From Litsea cubeba (lineage: Eukaryota; Streptophyta; Magnoliopsida; Laurales; Lauraceae): DNA of 64,000 nt. Below, piece after piece: positions 23,242-34,979 of the stretch (the first letter of the stretch is position 1; the number at the start of each line of letters is the position of its first letter). Both the position numbers and the translations under genes were made by a program. Under the pieces are notes generated by a model. That model was not told the origin of the DNA, did not search any database, and worked only from the letters and a program-made list of their open reading frames with translations. Location: assembly GCA_012931725.1 (NCBI GenBank), contig CM022951.1, positions 3,455,849 to 3,519,848 of the forward strand. The letters are read 5' to 3'.

Positions 23242-25240
23242 CTCAGAGAAACCTGGACATCAATCTGAAGCCAGATCCATGAATATAGGATTTAGAGCAT
23301 TCGGATCCGAAACTTACATTTGCATATAAGTATTTATATAGACAAGGGCCTACATAGCTTGAATTATATTCATATTTGAGAGCCTGCTTAACTTTACTTA
23401 TATACCATTTATTAGTCCTTATTTTATTTGTAAGGCCAATCCAAATTTCACTTATAGTGAGGTCAGGACATGCAGATCAAGATTTGGTCCAACCCAAGCT
23501 ACAACAATTATAGAGTAGTCAAATTGTCTCCCTGACCCATTTCGCCCAAGTTACACCAATATTCCATTAGTCAAATTGCCTCCCTGGCCCATTTCAAAAT
23601 AAAGGAAAAAAATAGAAAAAAGATGGGCTTTTGAACACACCACTAGCCCAGGTGCAACGAGCCCATGTTTTCAATCTATTTTAGAAATGGGTGATTTTCA
23701 CCTACAGGGCTCCCATAGGCGTGCCATGCAGCAAAGGGAGCCCTGTGCATCCTTCCCTCACCATATGGTGAGGGACAAACTTAATGGGGCCCACTTAGGG
23801 ACCCACTAATCATAGGACTTGTGGGGGATGGGAAGAGACACCTTGGATGAGACCATATATCAAATTTGGGGTCAATCCCATGCCTCTAACCCCTTCATCC
23901 GTGGCCCACAAATTTAATGACTTTATACTAAAGGAAAAAAATGACCCTCGATCCAACGGTCCAATCCATTTGGATAGGTGAAAATTTATGTGTCTAGTGT
24001 ATTTGAGGGTGGCTCCATGTGTGTGGATGGTTTGGATGTGTTATAAAGTCAATCCTACTATATTGTCCCTCACCATAACATGGTGGCAAGCAAGTTCTCA
24101 AGATCCAAACAGGGTTTTAGGAAACTATATCACCTAATACTCTATACTATCCACAAAGGTAGGAAAATAATACAAGACAACCTACCCTTCACATAAAAGC
24201 AATGTTAGGAATTTACAATTATCCATACTGCATTTTATCTCTATATAATCTGCTGTACTTGAGATTAAAACTGATTCCACTACCTGCACATTTGGCATGA
24301 AAATGGCTGGCAACACTTCAATCTCCAGCGATCAAGACATATAGGCAAATGACGTCAAGTTAATGTAAGTCAAGTTGGGTCGACCTCAAATTCCCTTGGA
24401 GAATAGAATATGTTACAAAAGTTGATTCACACATATTGTCACCAGTCACCTGTTTTCATTTAGTTCACTATTTATTATGGAAAAAAAAGAAATAGAGAAA
24501 GTGTGAAGATTCCAGAGTGAAAAGAGACAGCTCAAAACAACAACATTCGCTTTGTATAACATAGGATATAAGAGAAAAATCTTCATGTATGAAATTATAC
24601 TCCTACGTGAAAAATATAACATGACTAATGCTATATTGATGCTTTTAATACTCTCCTCGGATGTTAATAGAGGCAACATAAATACTTTTTAATACTCTAC
24701 TCGGATGGAGCCCACTCCTTAACAAAAGATCCCCTCACAACATCATTGGTTGGTGAGGGAACAAAACCAATCATGAATTTGGCCAACAACACCTTATCTA
24801 GTCTTTTACATTGGAGACTTATCCTTGAAACTTTTAATTCATTGTAAATGGATCCACCAACACCCATATGTGCACCAACTTCATCTTGCAGCATTGGTCA
24901 TGTGACTGTGCTTCTGTTTCTCCCAACGAATATTGTTATTATAGCTCTCTATGGATTGTGTTGAGCTTCATTGGGTCGGGAATGGATAATCTGCATCCTG
25001 GGGTTCAAATTACCTCAATTTGGTCCCCAGGATATGGATTACCTCTTCCTCTCATGACAGAGATGGAAGACTTTATATGCTACTCGGATTTCTTCAGTTA
25101 CAAATTGCAACAATGGTATATAAGGGTTACCTACATCTCCAGTATCTCTCCACTGTATATGCAGACATTTCAATGGTGATCGAGAAGGCATGTGTACGGA
25201 CATGCATAAACATACTTTTATAATCCTTTATGCATGTATG

Positions 25241-25300
25241 CATCATCATGATTAAAACCTTGTCCCAACCACGTTGTGTTGGGCTACATGAATTCCATGT
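25241..25300 (-). mobile_element. RTE-type LINE/SINE 3' tail (unit 1)
   Basis: The minus strand reads GGCATACATGGAATTC ... CAACACAACGTGGTTGGGACAAGG then ATGATGATG. It resembles the common plant tail in which GTAGCC, a short hairpin (GTTGGGACAAGG) and a trinucleotide run end the element. The body is not recognisable. A duplicate lies at 29876. Confidence 0.5.
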
Positions 25301-25895
25301 ATGCCGAGCCAAATATTTGGATAGATCAATTACATGAATGCAAAAGATGAGAACATATATAAAAGTATGCATCCAACATGTAGCATATATAGCACAATAG
25401 TTCGGAACAAAAGCTCTAGGAAGAAGAACTACACTTCCACATACGTGAGCACAGCAACACCCAAAATCTAAACCAACCAAATAAGAATGAAGCATTTTCC
25501 CAAGAAACGGAAAAAAAGGGCAACAAAAACAACACAATTAATCCGGGTCATTACATCCAGCCCCAATTTTCCTCGCTTGTCTAATGATCAACATAAAGTC
25601 CAGTTGTTTGATTTACACAAGAACCCCATATATACATGCCTGATGCCTCTCATCTTTCTTTAAAAAAAAAAAAACCTCAGTATAACTAAATCATTGCCCA
25701 AATAGTGTTTTGGGGTCACGAAAGACATAATATAAATGTAATGGATAAGAACAAAACAAGCCCTTTTGAGCTTAAACTCGCTATACTTTTACTATAATCT
25801 CATCTTAGAAGAACCGAGAGAGAGAGAGGGGGGGGGGGAAGAAAATGGGGTCAGCATTAGAGACTTGATATTAAAATGGGTTGCTTGTAAAATAC

Positions 25896-26025
25896 CTCGA
25901 TCTTTCATGATCTTGAGAAACGAAGTCATTACAGTGGAAATGGGTTTCAGATTAGTTGACGCTTTCCCTCTCCTCTCTGCATTTACGATCGTCCTCAATG
26001 CATCATTCAAAATCCTTCTTCCCAT
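25896..26025 (-). CDS. RPS15A: RPS15A first coding exon, intact copy (unit 2)
   Basis: Minus strand, ATG at 26025. 130 nt encode MGRRILNDALRTIVNAE, RRGKASTNLKPISTVM and SFLKIMKDR plus the first base of a Gly codon, then donor GTATTTTA. This is the uS8 N-terminal region with an open frame. The phase-1 end fits exon 2 at 15550, and the sum (43 + 1 + 53 + 32) is close to the family length of about 130 residues. On this strand the downstream DNA is unit 1 and then spacer, with no exon 2, so the copy looks like an orphan 5' end unless the locus is misassembled. Confidence 0.88.
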
Positions 26026-26147
26026 ATTATCTGTTTTAACAAAACTCCATGAGCGATCAACAACCACAGTACGAAAATCCAACGAATTTAACATCAAAGT
26101 CGTCATTGGAATCTCTTCGCGTGCACCTTTAATGTTATGGTGCGGCC

Positions 26148-28111
26148 TAGGGGTGTAACGGTTTGGTTAATCGATCATTTTTGGAAAACTGTTAACCGAA
26201 CCGTAACCACGTTTTTTTGTCTTTAAAAACCGTAACCATAACCGTATCCACAAAAACCGTGAAAAACCGAACCGCGGTTAACCGTATTAGATGGTTCAGT
26301 TACGGTTAATAACCGTGGAAAAATTTAACAGCCCTGCTAGTGACCAAATGATACATGAGGAGGCTGTGAAATGGGGTCTGATTTTATTCAAGTATCATTT
26401 TTTCGTGCAAAAATTTTTAACTGATGTTTCTACTCTGTGGAAAATTGCTTCCACTGGTGGACATGAAGCAGAGGTTTGTGGTCAGAGCTGCCTTTTTCCT
26501 ATACTGTGAAAAATGAAAATTCAACATGACATGGAATTCCAGTGTTGCACATATATGTCTTATGAGTAACAATTAGTAAAGTAATATTAGGTAGACTATA
26601 TGGTTGTTAACTCAGTGAGTTTCATTCAGCTCCAACACAAAAATCAAACTATTCATATTCATTCTCTGTAAGACTGAAACCCCTCTTCTCTTTCTTATAC
26701 ATGGTGCATCAAATGATTTGTGAGGTTCTACTTCTACATCAAAATGAATGTCATGCGAATACTTCTCATGTGCTGAAATGATTAACTTGTAATTTGTAAA
26801 GGTACATTACACAAGTAAATGTAAATAGGGCACAAAAGAAAGCGAGAGAAAACCACATTTAAAAAAAAAATTAGGTGGGTTGCATCACCATCAGGTTAAA
26901 GGCAAAACCCATATAATAACTGGGTTAGATATGGAATGGCCCTTTATTTTGAGAGAATCTTAATCTCAAAGTTCAGACTCAACCTAAATCACTTGCCACC
27001 TGTTTGCAAGTCATTGATTAGGGTCAACCTCAATGGTTGTGCTTCCCAAATTATCAGAGTGGACCTCATTTCTCATGAATCTAGAACATCAAATTCATTT
27101 CCCATGAACCAGCAATAACAAGAATCAAACAAAAATTCCTAGCAAAATACAACTCCTACATTCCAAATCCAGAAAGAAGATTCGCTATCGCATTCAATTG
27201 AATCAATTCCAAGTCACGGCAACTCAAATCACAAGTTCCTGCACCTCAGAGAGTGGGAATGGCACAAAGGAAAACAAGGCAAAAAGGGGCCACATGCTCT
27301 GAAGTGTGCTGTAAAGTGTAAAGTCCTGCCAACCAAAAATAAGCGCTTCTGAGTTCTGAGCACCAGCAACAAGATAACCATCCAACAGAATCCGTGGAAA
27401 CTGGAAACTTTGCAGGAATGTGTTCCCAGTGCCCCAAATCTATGCGATACATCATCAACCCAAGTGGTGAAAGTGTCTCCAAATACAACCGAGAATCACA
27501 AAACGCCATCTTTGACGAGCAGATCGAGGCCATTACACAGATCAGAGCATATCCAAAATCTCAAAACCAAAATCATCAGCCTTTTAGCCTTTCTTAAACA
27601 AAATAAACAAAAAAAAACCCCTAGAATAACACAAACAAACCTGGATCTAGCGAATGAGGCTAGAGAGAGAGAAGCGAGAGGGAGGGATGCGTCTTCTTCT
27701 TTTGTTCGTGCCTTCATGGCTTCGTGCGACTGGCCGGGCTGGGAGTCGAGAGAGAGAGGCGAGAAGGGGCTACGAGTCGAGAGAAAGGCGAGAAACGGAG
27801 AGGGGCTGGGAGTTAGAGAGCTCCTGAGTAATGAGAGGGTTTGTTTTGTTTGCGTAAGTTTTCATTTATCCCCCTTATTTTTCCATTTATTTGTATAACG
27901 GTATGGTATGGGTAACTGCTTACAATTAACCGAACCGTATTATATGGTTATGTTCGGTTAAAAACTATGAGTTATTATAGAAAACCGTAACCGAATCAAA
28001 TTATGCGGTTTTTGGATTTCATTAACCGTAACCGAACCGTGAAAAATGGTTATTAACCGGTTCGGTTCGATTAGTCGGTTTTTCAGTTTTTTTTTTTTTT
28101 TACACCCCTTA
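26148..28111. mobile_element. Non-autonomous hAT element in the RPS15A UTR intron (unit 2)
   Basis: Ends TAGGGGTGTAA and (reverse complement) TAAGGGGTGTAAA are flanked by the 8 bp duplication GTGCGGCC / GTGCGGTC (26140-26147 and 28112-28119). Unit 1 has the uninterrupted site GTGCGGCCGACATCC at about 22732, confirming the insertion. Subterminal regions of about 190 bp are dense in AACCGT / GGTTAACCG words on both sides, typical of hAT transposase-binding regions. No transposase frame is present; the 1.5 kb interior includes a stretch with a plant-exon look at 27400-27860. Confidence 0.92.
27496..27720 (-). other. Possible captured gene fragment inside the hAT element
   Basis: On the minus strand an ATG at 27717 opens KARTKEEDASLPLASL and ends at a good donor (GATCCAG/GTTTGTTTG, near 27640). 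Upstream is purine/pyrimidine-rich sequence like a plant 5'UTR. No protein family is recognised. It could be a captured 5' exon or chance. Confidence 0.3.
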
Positions 28112-28414
28112 GTGCGGTCGACATCCATCAACGATTTGAATCAATGGACCTCACCCCAACTTCGAACCAAAGAGAGAGAAGAAAAAGAGAAAGAAAGAAG
28201 GAAAGAGACCTAACCTTATCAACGAGAAATGGCCTTCTTTTACTTCGTCTTCTTTGGTTTGGTTATGGTTCTCTTCGCTGCTATTTCAAAGAAACCCCAC
28301 TTCAGTATCATCATGTTCAGAATCAAGGGATGAAATAAAAACGTCTCTGATTCACCATTATCTTCAGAATATGAAATAAGAAGAAGAAGAAGAAGAAGAG
28401 TTAAAAATATGCAC

Positions 28415-28635
28415 TTGTCTTGTAGTGTTGTTACTCGAATCTATCTGATGAGAGAAGAGGTGGGAAGATGGACGGAGAGGGAGACAGACTATAGGGTTTT
28501 CATTTCTCGCTGGGTTGGGCTACCTGGGAAGTAGTGGGTCGATTGGCTGGCGTGTGAATCTGTTAATAGGTATCCGATTGTTCGAGTAGCCAAAGTTAGT
28601 ACATAATGAAATGAGCCTAATACTTATTTTGGGCC
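28415..28635 (-). promoter_or_regulatory. RPS15A: RPS15A promoter and 5'UTR exon (unit 2)
   Basis: Duplicate of the unit 1 promoter. Telo-box at 28492-28499, site II motifs at 28516-28521 and 28630-28635. The 5'UTR exon ends CAAGACAA with donor GTGCAT, so the GT is kept but the last exon base is changed from G to A. The UTR intron is enlarged from about 0.4 to about 2.4 kb by the hAT element. Confidence 0.65.
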
Positions 28636-29875
28636 CTCGAAGAAATCTAGACATCAATCTAGAGCCAGATCCATGAATATAGGATTTAGAGCATTCGGAT
28701 CCGAAACTTACATTTGCATATAAGTATTTATATAGACAAGGGCCTACATAGCTTGAATTATATTCTTATTTGAGAGCCTGCTTAACTTTACTTATATACC
28801 ATTTATTAGTCCTTATTTTATTTGTAAGGCCAATCCAAATTTCACTTATAGTGAGGTCGGGACATGCAAATCAAGATTTGGTCCAGCCCAAGCTACAACA
28901 ATTATAGAGTAGTCAAATTATCTCCCTGGACCATTTCGCCCAAGTTACACCAATATTCCATTAGTCAAATTGCCTCCCTCAACCATTTCAAAATAAAGGA
29001 AAAAAATAGAAAAAAGATGGGCTTTTTAAAACACCACTAGCCAGGTGCAACGAGCCCACGTTTTCAATCTATTTTAGAAATGGGTGATTTTCACCTACAG
29101 TCCTATGGTGAGGGACAAACTTAATGGGGACAACTTAGGGACTCACTAATCATGGGACTTGTGGGGGATGGGAATAGACACCTTGGATGAGACCATATAT
29201 CAAATTTGGGGTCAATCCCATGCCTCTAACCCTTTCATCCGTGGCCCACAAATTTAATGACATTATATTAAAGGAAAAGAAATGACCTTCGATCCAACGG
29301 TCCAATCCATTTGGATATGTGAAAATTCAATGGGTCTAGTGTATTTGAGGGTAGTTCCATGCGTGTGGATGGTTTGGATGTGTTATAAAGTCAACCCTAT
29401 TATGTTGTCCCTCACCAAAATATGATGGCAAGCAAGTTCTCAGGATCCAAACAGGGTTTAGGAAACTAAATTACCTAATACTAAATACTATCCACGGAGG
29501 TAGGAAAATAATACAAGACAACCCACCCTTCACATAAAAATCAATGTTAGGAATTTACAATTATCCATACTGCATTTTATCTCTATATAATCTGCTATTC
29601 TTGAGATTAAAACTGATTCCACTGCCTGCACATTTGGCATGAAAATGGCTGGCAACACTTCAATCTCCAGCGATCAAGACATATAGGCAAATGACGTCAA
29701 GTTGGGTCGACCTCAAATTCCCTTGGAGAATAGAATATGTTACAAAAGTTGATTCACACATATTGTCACCAGTCACCTGTTTTCATTTAGTTCACTATTT
29801 ATTATGGAAAAAGAAAAAGGAAGAAATAGAGAAAGTGTGAAGATTCCACTTTTATAATCCTTTATGCATGTATGC

Positions 29876-29930
29876 ATTATCATGATTAAAGCCTTGTCCC
29901 AACTATGTTGTGTTGGGCTATATAAATTCC
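29876..29930 (-). mobile_element. RTE-type LINE/SINE 3' tail (unit 2)
   Basis: Duplicate of the tail at 25241 with several substitutions; it belongs to the duplicated segment rather than being a new insertion. Confidence 0.45.
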
Positions 29931-30206
29931 ATGTACGCCGAACCAAATCTTTGGATAGATCAATTACATGAATGCAAAAAGATGAGAACATATATAAAAG
30001 TATGCATCCAACATTTAGCATATGTAGCACAATAGTTCCGAACAAAAACTCTAGGAAGAAGAACTACGCTTCCACATACGTGAGCACAGCAACACCCAAA
30101 ATCTAAACCAACCAAATAAGAAGAACCATTTTCCCAAGAAACAGAAGAAAAAAAAAGGGCAACAAAAACAACACAATTAATCACAATAATGGTAGGATAC
30201 ACCTAA

Positions 30207-30529
30207 GGGCCCGTTTGTTAATTTCACTTCTAAAGTTAAGTCAAGTTAAACATTCAATCAAAAGCACTTTTTTCCAAAACTCCTTCCATCTTTTCTAACA
30301 AAAAGTTAAAAAACAACTACATTTACTCACTAAAAGACAAAAAAAAAAAAACTACATTTCCCTATACAAAAAGTCAAAAATATTCCATCCTAAACAATTA
30401 AAAATAAAATATCATCATAATCCACTTATATTTTATTCATTCTTTTTATTTCACTTTTTCACCCATAAAAAATAATGATGTGACATATACATCACCTTCA
30501 CTACACTATTTAAATTAATAAAAGGGCCC
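30207..30529. mobile_element. MITE of the GGGCCCGTTTG family
   Basis: 323 bp with terminal inverted repeats GGGCCCGTTTGTTAATTT and GGGCCCTTTTATTAATTT, flanked by TAA on both sides (30204-30206 and 30530-30532). A 3 bp TAA target duplication fits PIF/Harbinger-derived MITEs. Its interior matches the reverse complement of 6438-6721. It abuts the end of duplication unit 2. Confidence 0.85.
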
Positions 30530-30532
30530 TAA

Positions 30533-31071
30533 ATGATCAGATCAAGATGCTGTCAGCTGATGATGCAAAATCTGAAAGGTACTCTTAAGTTGGAAATGAC
30601 GAATGGCCGCACAAAGCAATTGAGCTCCACCCAAATAATAGAATTACACTCGCATGGTAAATTTATTGAAGATTTGGAAGATCCATCTAAAATTATAAAA
30701 TAATGATGGAGCCCACCCAATAATATGATGAGAGTGAGCATAAAATTCTGAAAATCTCAAATGACATAATCACATTAGGCTCACCCAATGAGCTGGCCAA
30801 TAATTGAAATCACCAAGGATTTTGTGGCCTCCTTATATTTTCCATCATTGAAGGTTCATCTGGTAAAAATGAATCAAAGAGCCAAAAGCTCTATTTTCCA
30901 TTTGCCTCACATTAGAGCATTTGGTTTTCAAAGGATTTGTCTCTGAATATCTAAAGCGGATAGAAGGCAAAATCATCTACCACATGCTCTAATTTTCCAA
31001 ACTTTTATACAATTTAGACATTTAGAGAAATAGTTGCTAGAAATAGTGATGCCAAATCATGGGCATATTGG
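30533..31071. other. Upstream region of the candidate gene at 31192
   Basis: No element or coding motif. A TAGGGTTT (telo-box complement) at about 31072-31079 lies 115 bp before the candidate start codon, as in many plant promoters. Confidence 0.35.
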
Positions 31072-31191
31072 TAGGGTTTGGAGGATAAGAACCTCGCGGA
31101 AGATAACACGAGTCCACTTCCTTTTCCGTTGAAAACTCACGATTCCTCTGAAACTTGTCCGTTACTGTGCCTTCGATCGATTTTCCTTGCA

Positions 31192-31820
31192 ATGTTCGGA
31201 ACGATCTGCTGTAATCACTCCTCCATCCTCTCCATTTCTTCCAGTCACCGACATCTGAAGGACTTAGGTCTCAGAGCATCGGCTCCCCATCCACCTCTCG
31301 CCAGCAGATTCTTCGTCAGAAGTAAGCACCTCTTCTATATATATATATATATATATATATATGAACAAAATCGCCTCTTTCTTTCCTTCTTTGTACATCT
31401 AGAATTCTATTTTCCGCTCTTGATTTCGTATAATTTTCTATTGAGTGTATTTCTCAAAATCTTATATCAAAATCTCCATCAAGAGGTTCTTTGATGCCTA
31501 AACCAGCAGTTCAAAGAGGAGAGTTTCATAACATTGATGCTCAACCCAAAGATTCTAAAGTTTCTCAGGCCCGAGCATTCCCGTACATAAACGGTTCATC
31601 TTTCAGTAATACATGCTGTTCATCAGCGGGGCATCCAAATGCATCGACAAATTTTCTTTTCAGCGGCATTTCGGTACTGCATGTGTTTCTTATTTCAAGA
31701 ATGTTGGTTGGTTCCCCTGGTGAACTGATTGGATGCCCTAGAGTCAAGGTACCGGTTAGATGGAAAACACTGGTTTTCTTAAGAAGCCCATTATCATTTG
31801 CCCAACTGTCTCATGAGTAA
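31192..31820 (+). CDS. Candidate two-exon gene, product unknown
   Basis: Exon 1 (31192-31321) starts MFGTICCNHSSILS, is rich in Ser/His/Arg, and ends with the strong donor GTAAGC. A (TA)n microsatellite lies in the intron (about 31336-31362). If the acceptor is CAAGAG at 31485, exon 2 (31486-31820) continues in frame with SSLMPKPAVQRGEF and ends at TAA. Predicted length is about 154 residues. The Ser/Arg-rich N-terminus could be an organelle transit peptide. No family is recognised; the tail may be read-through into intron, since GTCAAG/GTACC near 31746 is another possible donor. Confidence 0.35.
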
Positions 31821-32625
31821 ATGAAGGGGATGTTTGCGCAACAGTGGTAGATTGTCATTACCAATGGAGAAGATGGGAAGTAAGAAATAGAAATTGGAGT
31901 CTGTCTAGTGATTGTGTAGTAGCTGCTCAAAATATCAGTTGTGGTGGGTGTTTTGGCTGGAGGCCAAAATGATATCGTGCTATACCGTTACGTTTACGTT
32001 ATTGGTGTAAATTGAAAATAAGTTTGAAAATATAAAAATCAATAATATTGGAAAATATTATAATTTATGAATTTTTTAGTAGCTAAGATAAGTGGGTGTA
32101 TCGGACCACTCATTGTCATCTAGGTCATGTATCGTAGGATTATAAAATAACAGATCTATTTGTCCACATATATTCATGTTTGGGTTTAGCTATATAAAGT
32201 CAGAAAATAGTAAAATGTCAACCATCAAACATTTTCATCAAATTATCATTACTATTATGCATGTCTAAATTCAAATAATCTCTTTATCATTAGGCAAAGG
32301 TATAAATTTATAATCATAAATCATTCATAGAGATTAGGGATATCATGCACAAGGTCTTGGATAGGCATATTGATCGTTCGAGCCTGATTCTTATCATTAT
32401 TGCTGCATTTCTTCATGGTGAAGGTATGGATAGTATTGCCCTCATCTTGGATCATCATTGAGGGTACTCCATAAGGATCAGTGTAACTATGGTTCCATAT
32501 TGTTGCTTGTGATACACGTATTTATAGGCTGATACAGATGTGAGTGGTGATTTTTTCTATTTACCGGAACATCCATGATCTCTACGGCTGGTACAATATG
32601 CACCAGCCACTATATTGATCCTTCG
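31821..32625. other. Non-coding spacer left of the Gypsy element
   Basis: AT-rich. Words such as TACCGTTACG near 31985 and GTATCG near 32130 hint at an old transposon with iterated ends, but no pair of ends could be matched. Confidence 0.35.
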
Positions 32626-32983
32626 TGATGCAGTAGTACTACCATGTCATTGGAACAAGGCTTGTGGTCCACATGTGGGACCCAAGGAAGTTTATGGATT
32701 TCTATAATAATTGTTATTAGTTTCAAGTTTTATTTAATGAGTTGTATTAGAGTAGTTTCCAATCATATTAGTCTCCTAGTTTGTTTAGGATTCTTAATCC
32801 CTAAGATTTATTTTCCCTATTTATATGAGCATTGTATTAGAGGACATATAGATTGGAATTATTAGAATTTTTCCTCGTGGGTTTATCGTTGGAGAGTGTT
32901 CTTCATTGTGAGATTGTTTCTGCAGAAACCATCATTGTGTTGCAGCACCTACGATCGAAATCCTAACTCTTGGATTTGCATCA
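32626..32983 (+). repeat. 5' LTR of the Gypsy derivative
   Basis: 358 bp, contains a TATTTATATGAG promoter-like stretch near 32818, and aligns end to end with 35718-36075. Confidence 0.92.
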
Positions 32984-34128
32984 ATTAGTATTGGAGTGAA
33001 AATTCACATCGCTCCGATTGATCTCCAATCAAAGATCGAAGACTATCCATCCATCCCCAAGTTCCCATCAACCCACCGCCCATTGACGTGACCCAATCCA
33101 TTACCCGAAACCATCTTCCTCACCATCACCGAACACTTCTTCCTCTTCGTAACCCCAACCAACCCCAGCCTCGAATTCCAAATCCCCGATCGATTCCCCA
33201 GTCGACCCAAGCCCTCCCAATCCGTGAAAAAAAAAAAATCCTTGCTACCTAGACCTATAAACCATCTCAACCCCATCCAAAGTCTCCACTCTAGAAGACC
33301 ATCGCAGTCCATCCAAACCCACTCGCCGATCCTTCTCCCCACCAAATCCCCACAACAACCCATCACTGACCATTCCACCTGCGCCCCACTTCCCGTTTGG
33401 CAGAACCCATCCAAAAGAAAAAACAAATTGCCACAGCCCTCGACCTCGTTTGAAACCCTTCCAAACTGAAACCACACCCTTTCGCTTTCCAAACTGTCAT
33501 CATCCCAGCCACCCCAATCCTGTCACTTTCCAAAGCCTAAACCAGAAAAAAAGCAGAGAAGAGACGAACGAGAAGCATCAACTTAGAGATAGAATGGCGT
33601 ACCTTTTTCCAGTCTTTGTAGTTACATCGCCGTCACCAATTGACATCCGCATCGTCTTCGTTGGCAAGAAGCAAGAAGGGCGACTTTGGTCTCCGAGGTC
33701 TTCGCTCAAACCACTACAACAAGAAAGGGGTTCTTTAACCCTATTCTCATTTTGAAACGAAGCAGAGATGAAAGCAGGGAAGGGTTTCAACCCTTTTGGG
33801 CGCTCAGATCTAAGCAAAGGAAAAGGAGGCCCTTACACGTGCCGATATTGGGCTCGATTTTGCCCACGTCAGGTTCTGGGCGTAGTATCAATTCAGGTCT
33901 GGTTGACCCGACCCATTCGAACATGAAGCCTAATAGCATGAAACCACCTTCAGTATAGTCAATAGGGTTGACTAGTCAGAGCTAGATATGACCAGATCAA
34001 CTGTCATGATTTATTTTCGCCATTACAGAGCCATCTGAAGTCAGAACTCCAATTTGTTTTCTTTAGCGTATTCATGAAGAGCTGATCTACACATCAGGCC
34101 AGTCAAATTTTAAATTGCACTAAAAACA

Positions 34129-34897
34129 ATGCCCCCTAAGAAGCATGTAGAAGTGGAATCTTCATTTTCCTCCATGAAAGACTTGACTGGCTCCATTGTA
34201 GAATTGTCTGCAATGATTACCCAAATGCAAGCAACGCTTGCAAGAATGAAAACTAGATTAGCCAATTTAGAAACTATTCGGAGTGCAGATAATCACAGAG
34301 ATGATATAGAAAATATTCGGAATCAATGAGATCAGGTCACAAATAATGTTGACCGAGATTTAGGAATTAAACTCGTGATTCGTGAATATAATGGAAAATT
34401 GAAGCCAAATGAATTTATGGATTGGTTAGTGTGTGTGGAAAATATTTTGCACACAAGCCAATGATGGATGCCCTTAAAGTCACCTTGGTGGCAACTCGAT
34501 TTTGAAATTATGCTGTGATTTGGTGGGCCGAGTTGCAAAAGAAGAGAACCAGAACTTAGATCCGGTTGAAACATGAATTGAGATGAAAAATCTTTTGAAG
34601 CAAAAGTTCCTTCCAATCAACTACTCAAGAGATCTACGTTCAAGTTTTCAAGATTTGAAATAAGGATCCATGTCGGTTGCTGAGTATTTTGAGGAGTTCA
34701 CGATGATGCAAGATCGTTGTTGTTTAAATGAGGCCAATGATGTGTTAGTTGAGAGATATTTTCATGGGCTAAGAATTGATATACAACATATACTCGCTTT
34801 CAAAATTTTTGATAATGTTGTTGAGATCATCGAACTTGCCATCAAGGCCGAGGACATTGCCAATTATCAAGCCCAAAAATTTAATGCATCTAAATAG
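34129..34897 (+). pseudogene. Gypsy gag relic
   Basis: Starts MPPKKHVEVE with a coiled-coil-like segment (MITQMQATLARMK). After stop codons and frame changes it continues with VATRF...WWAELQKKR and then SVAEYFEEFTMM...RYFHGLRIDIQH, the conserved Ty3 gag core. At least three frame interruptions. It belongs to the element at 32626-36075. Confidence 0.85.
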
Positions 34898-34979
34898 ATT
34901 GCACAGAAGTACCCATCAATGCAAGATTCTAAACCAAGTGGTTCATCGGAAAAAAGTTTTCACCAAGCTTGAAGGTCAG

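Larger units (their letters stand above)
22131..25545. repeat. Tandem duplication, unit 1 (RPS15A 5' end)
   Basis: From CCCCAATTT at about 22131 the sequence matches 25560 onward, through the RPS15A exon, promoter and upstream flank, to about 24513. After a segment absent from unit 2 (about 24514-25213), similarity resumes to about 25545 (matching 29847-30183). Units 1 and 2 are head to tail and differ by scattered substitutions and small indels. Confidence 0.85.
25560..30183. repeat. Tandem duplication, unit 2 (RPS15A 5' end)
   Basis: Head-to-tail partner of 22131-25545. It differs by a 1964 bp hAT insertion plus 8 bp TSD (26148-28119), by lacking a ~700 bp segment present in unit 1 (junction at about 29848), and by lacking about 60 bp near 29103. 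Similarity ends at AATTAATC (about 30183). Confidence 0.85.

Noticed and set aside
24446..25537. Frames in the segment unique to unit 1
   Set aside because: Short, overlapping on both strands, no recognisable family, and the surrounding DNA is promoter-side flank.
27410..27898. 162-codon plus-strand frame as a gene
   Set aside because: Lies inside the hAT element, has low-complexity Arg/Glu segments from GAGAGA repeats, and overlaps the better exon-like signals on the opposite strand.
33043..33492. 149-codon minus-strand frame (Gly/Trp-rich)
   Set aside because: It lies opposite the leader of the Gypsy derivative, is Trp/Gly-biased from antisense CCA/ATCC repeats, and matches no family.
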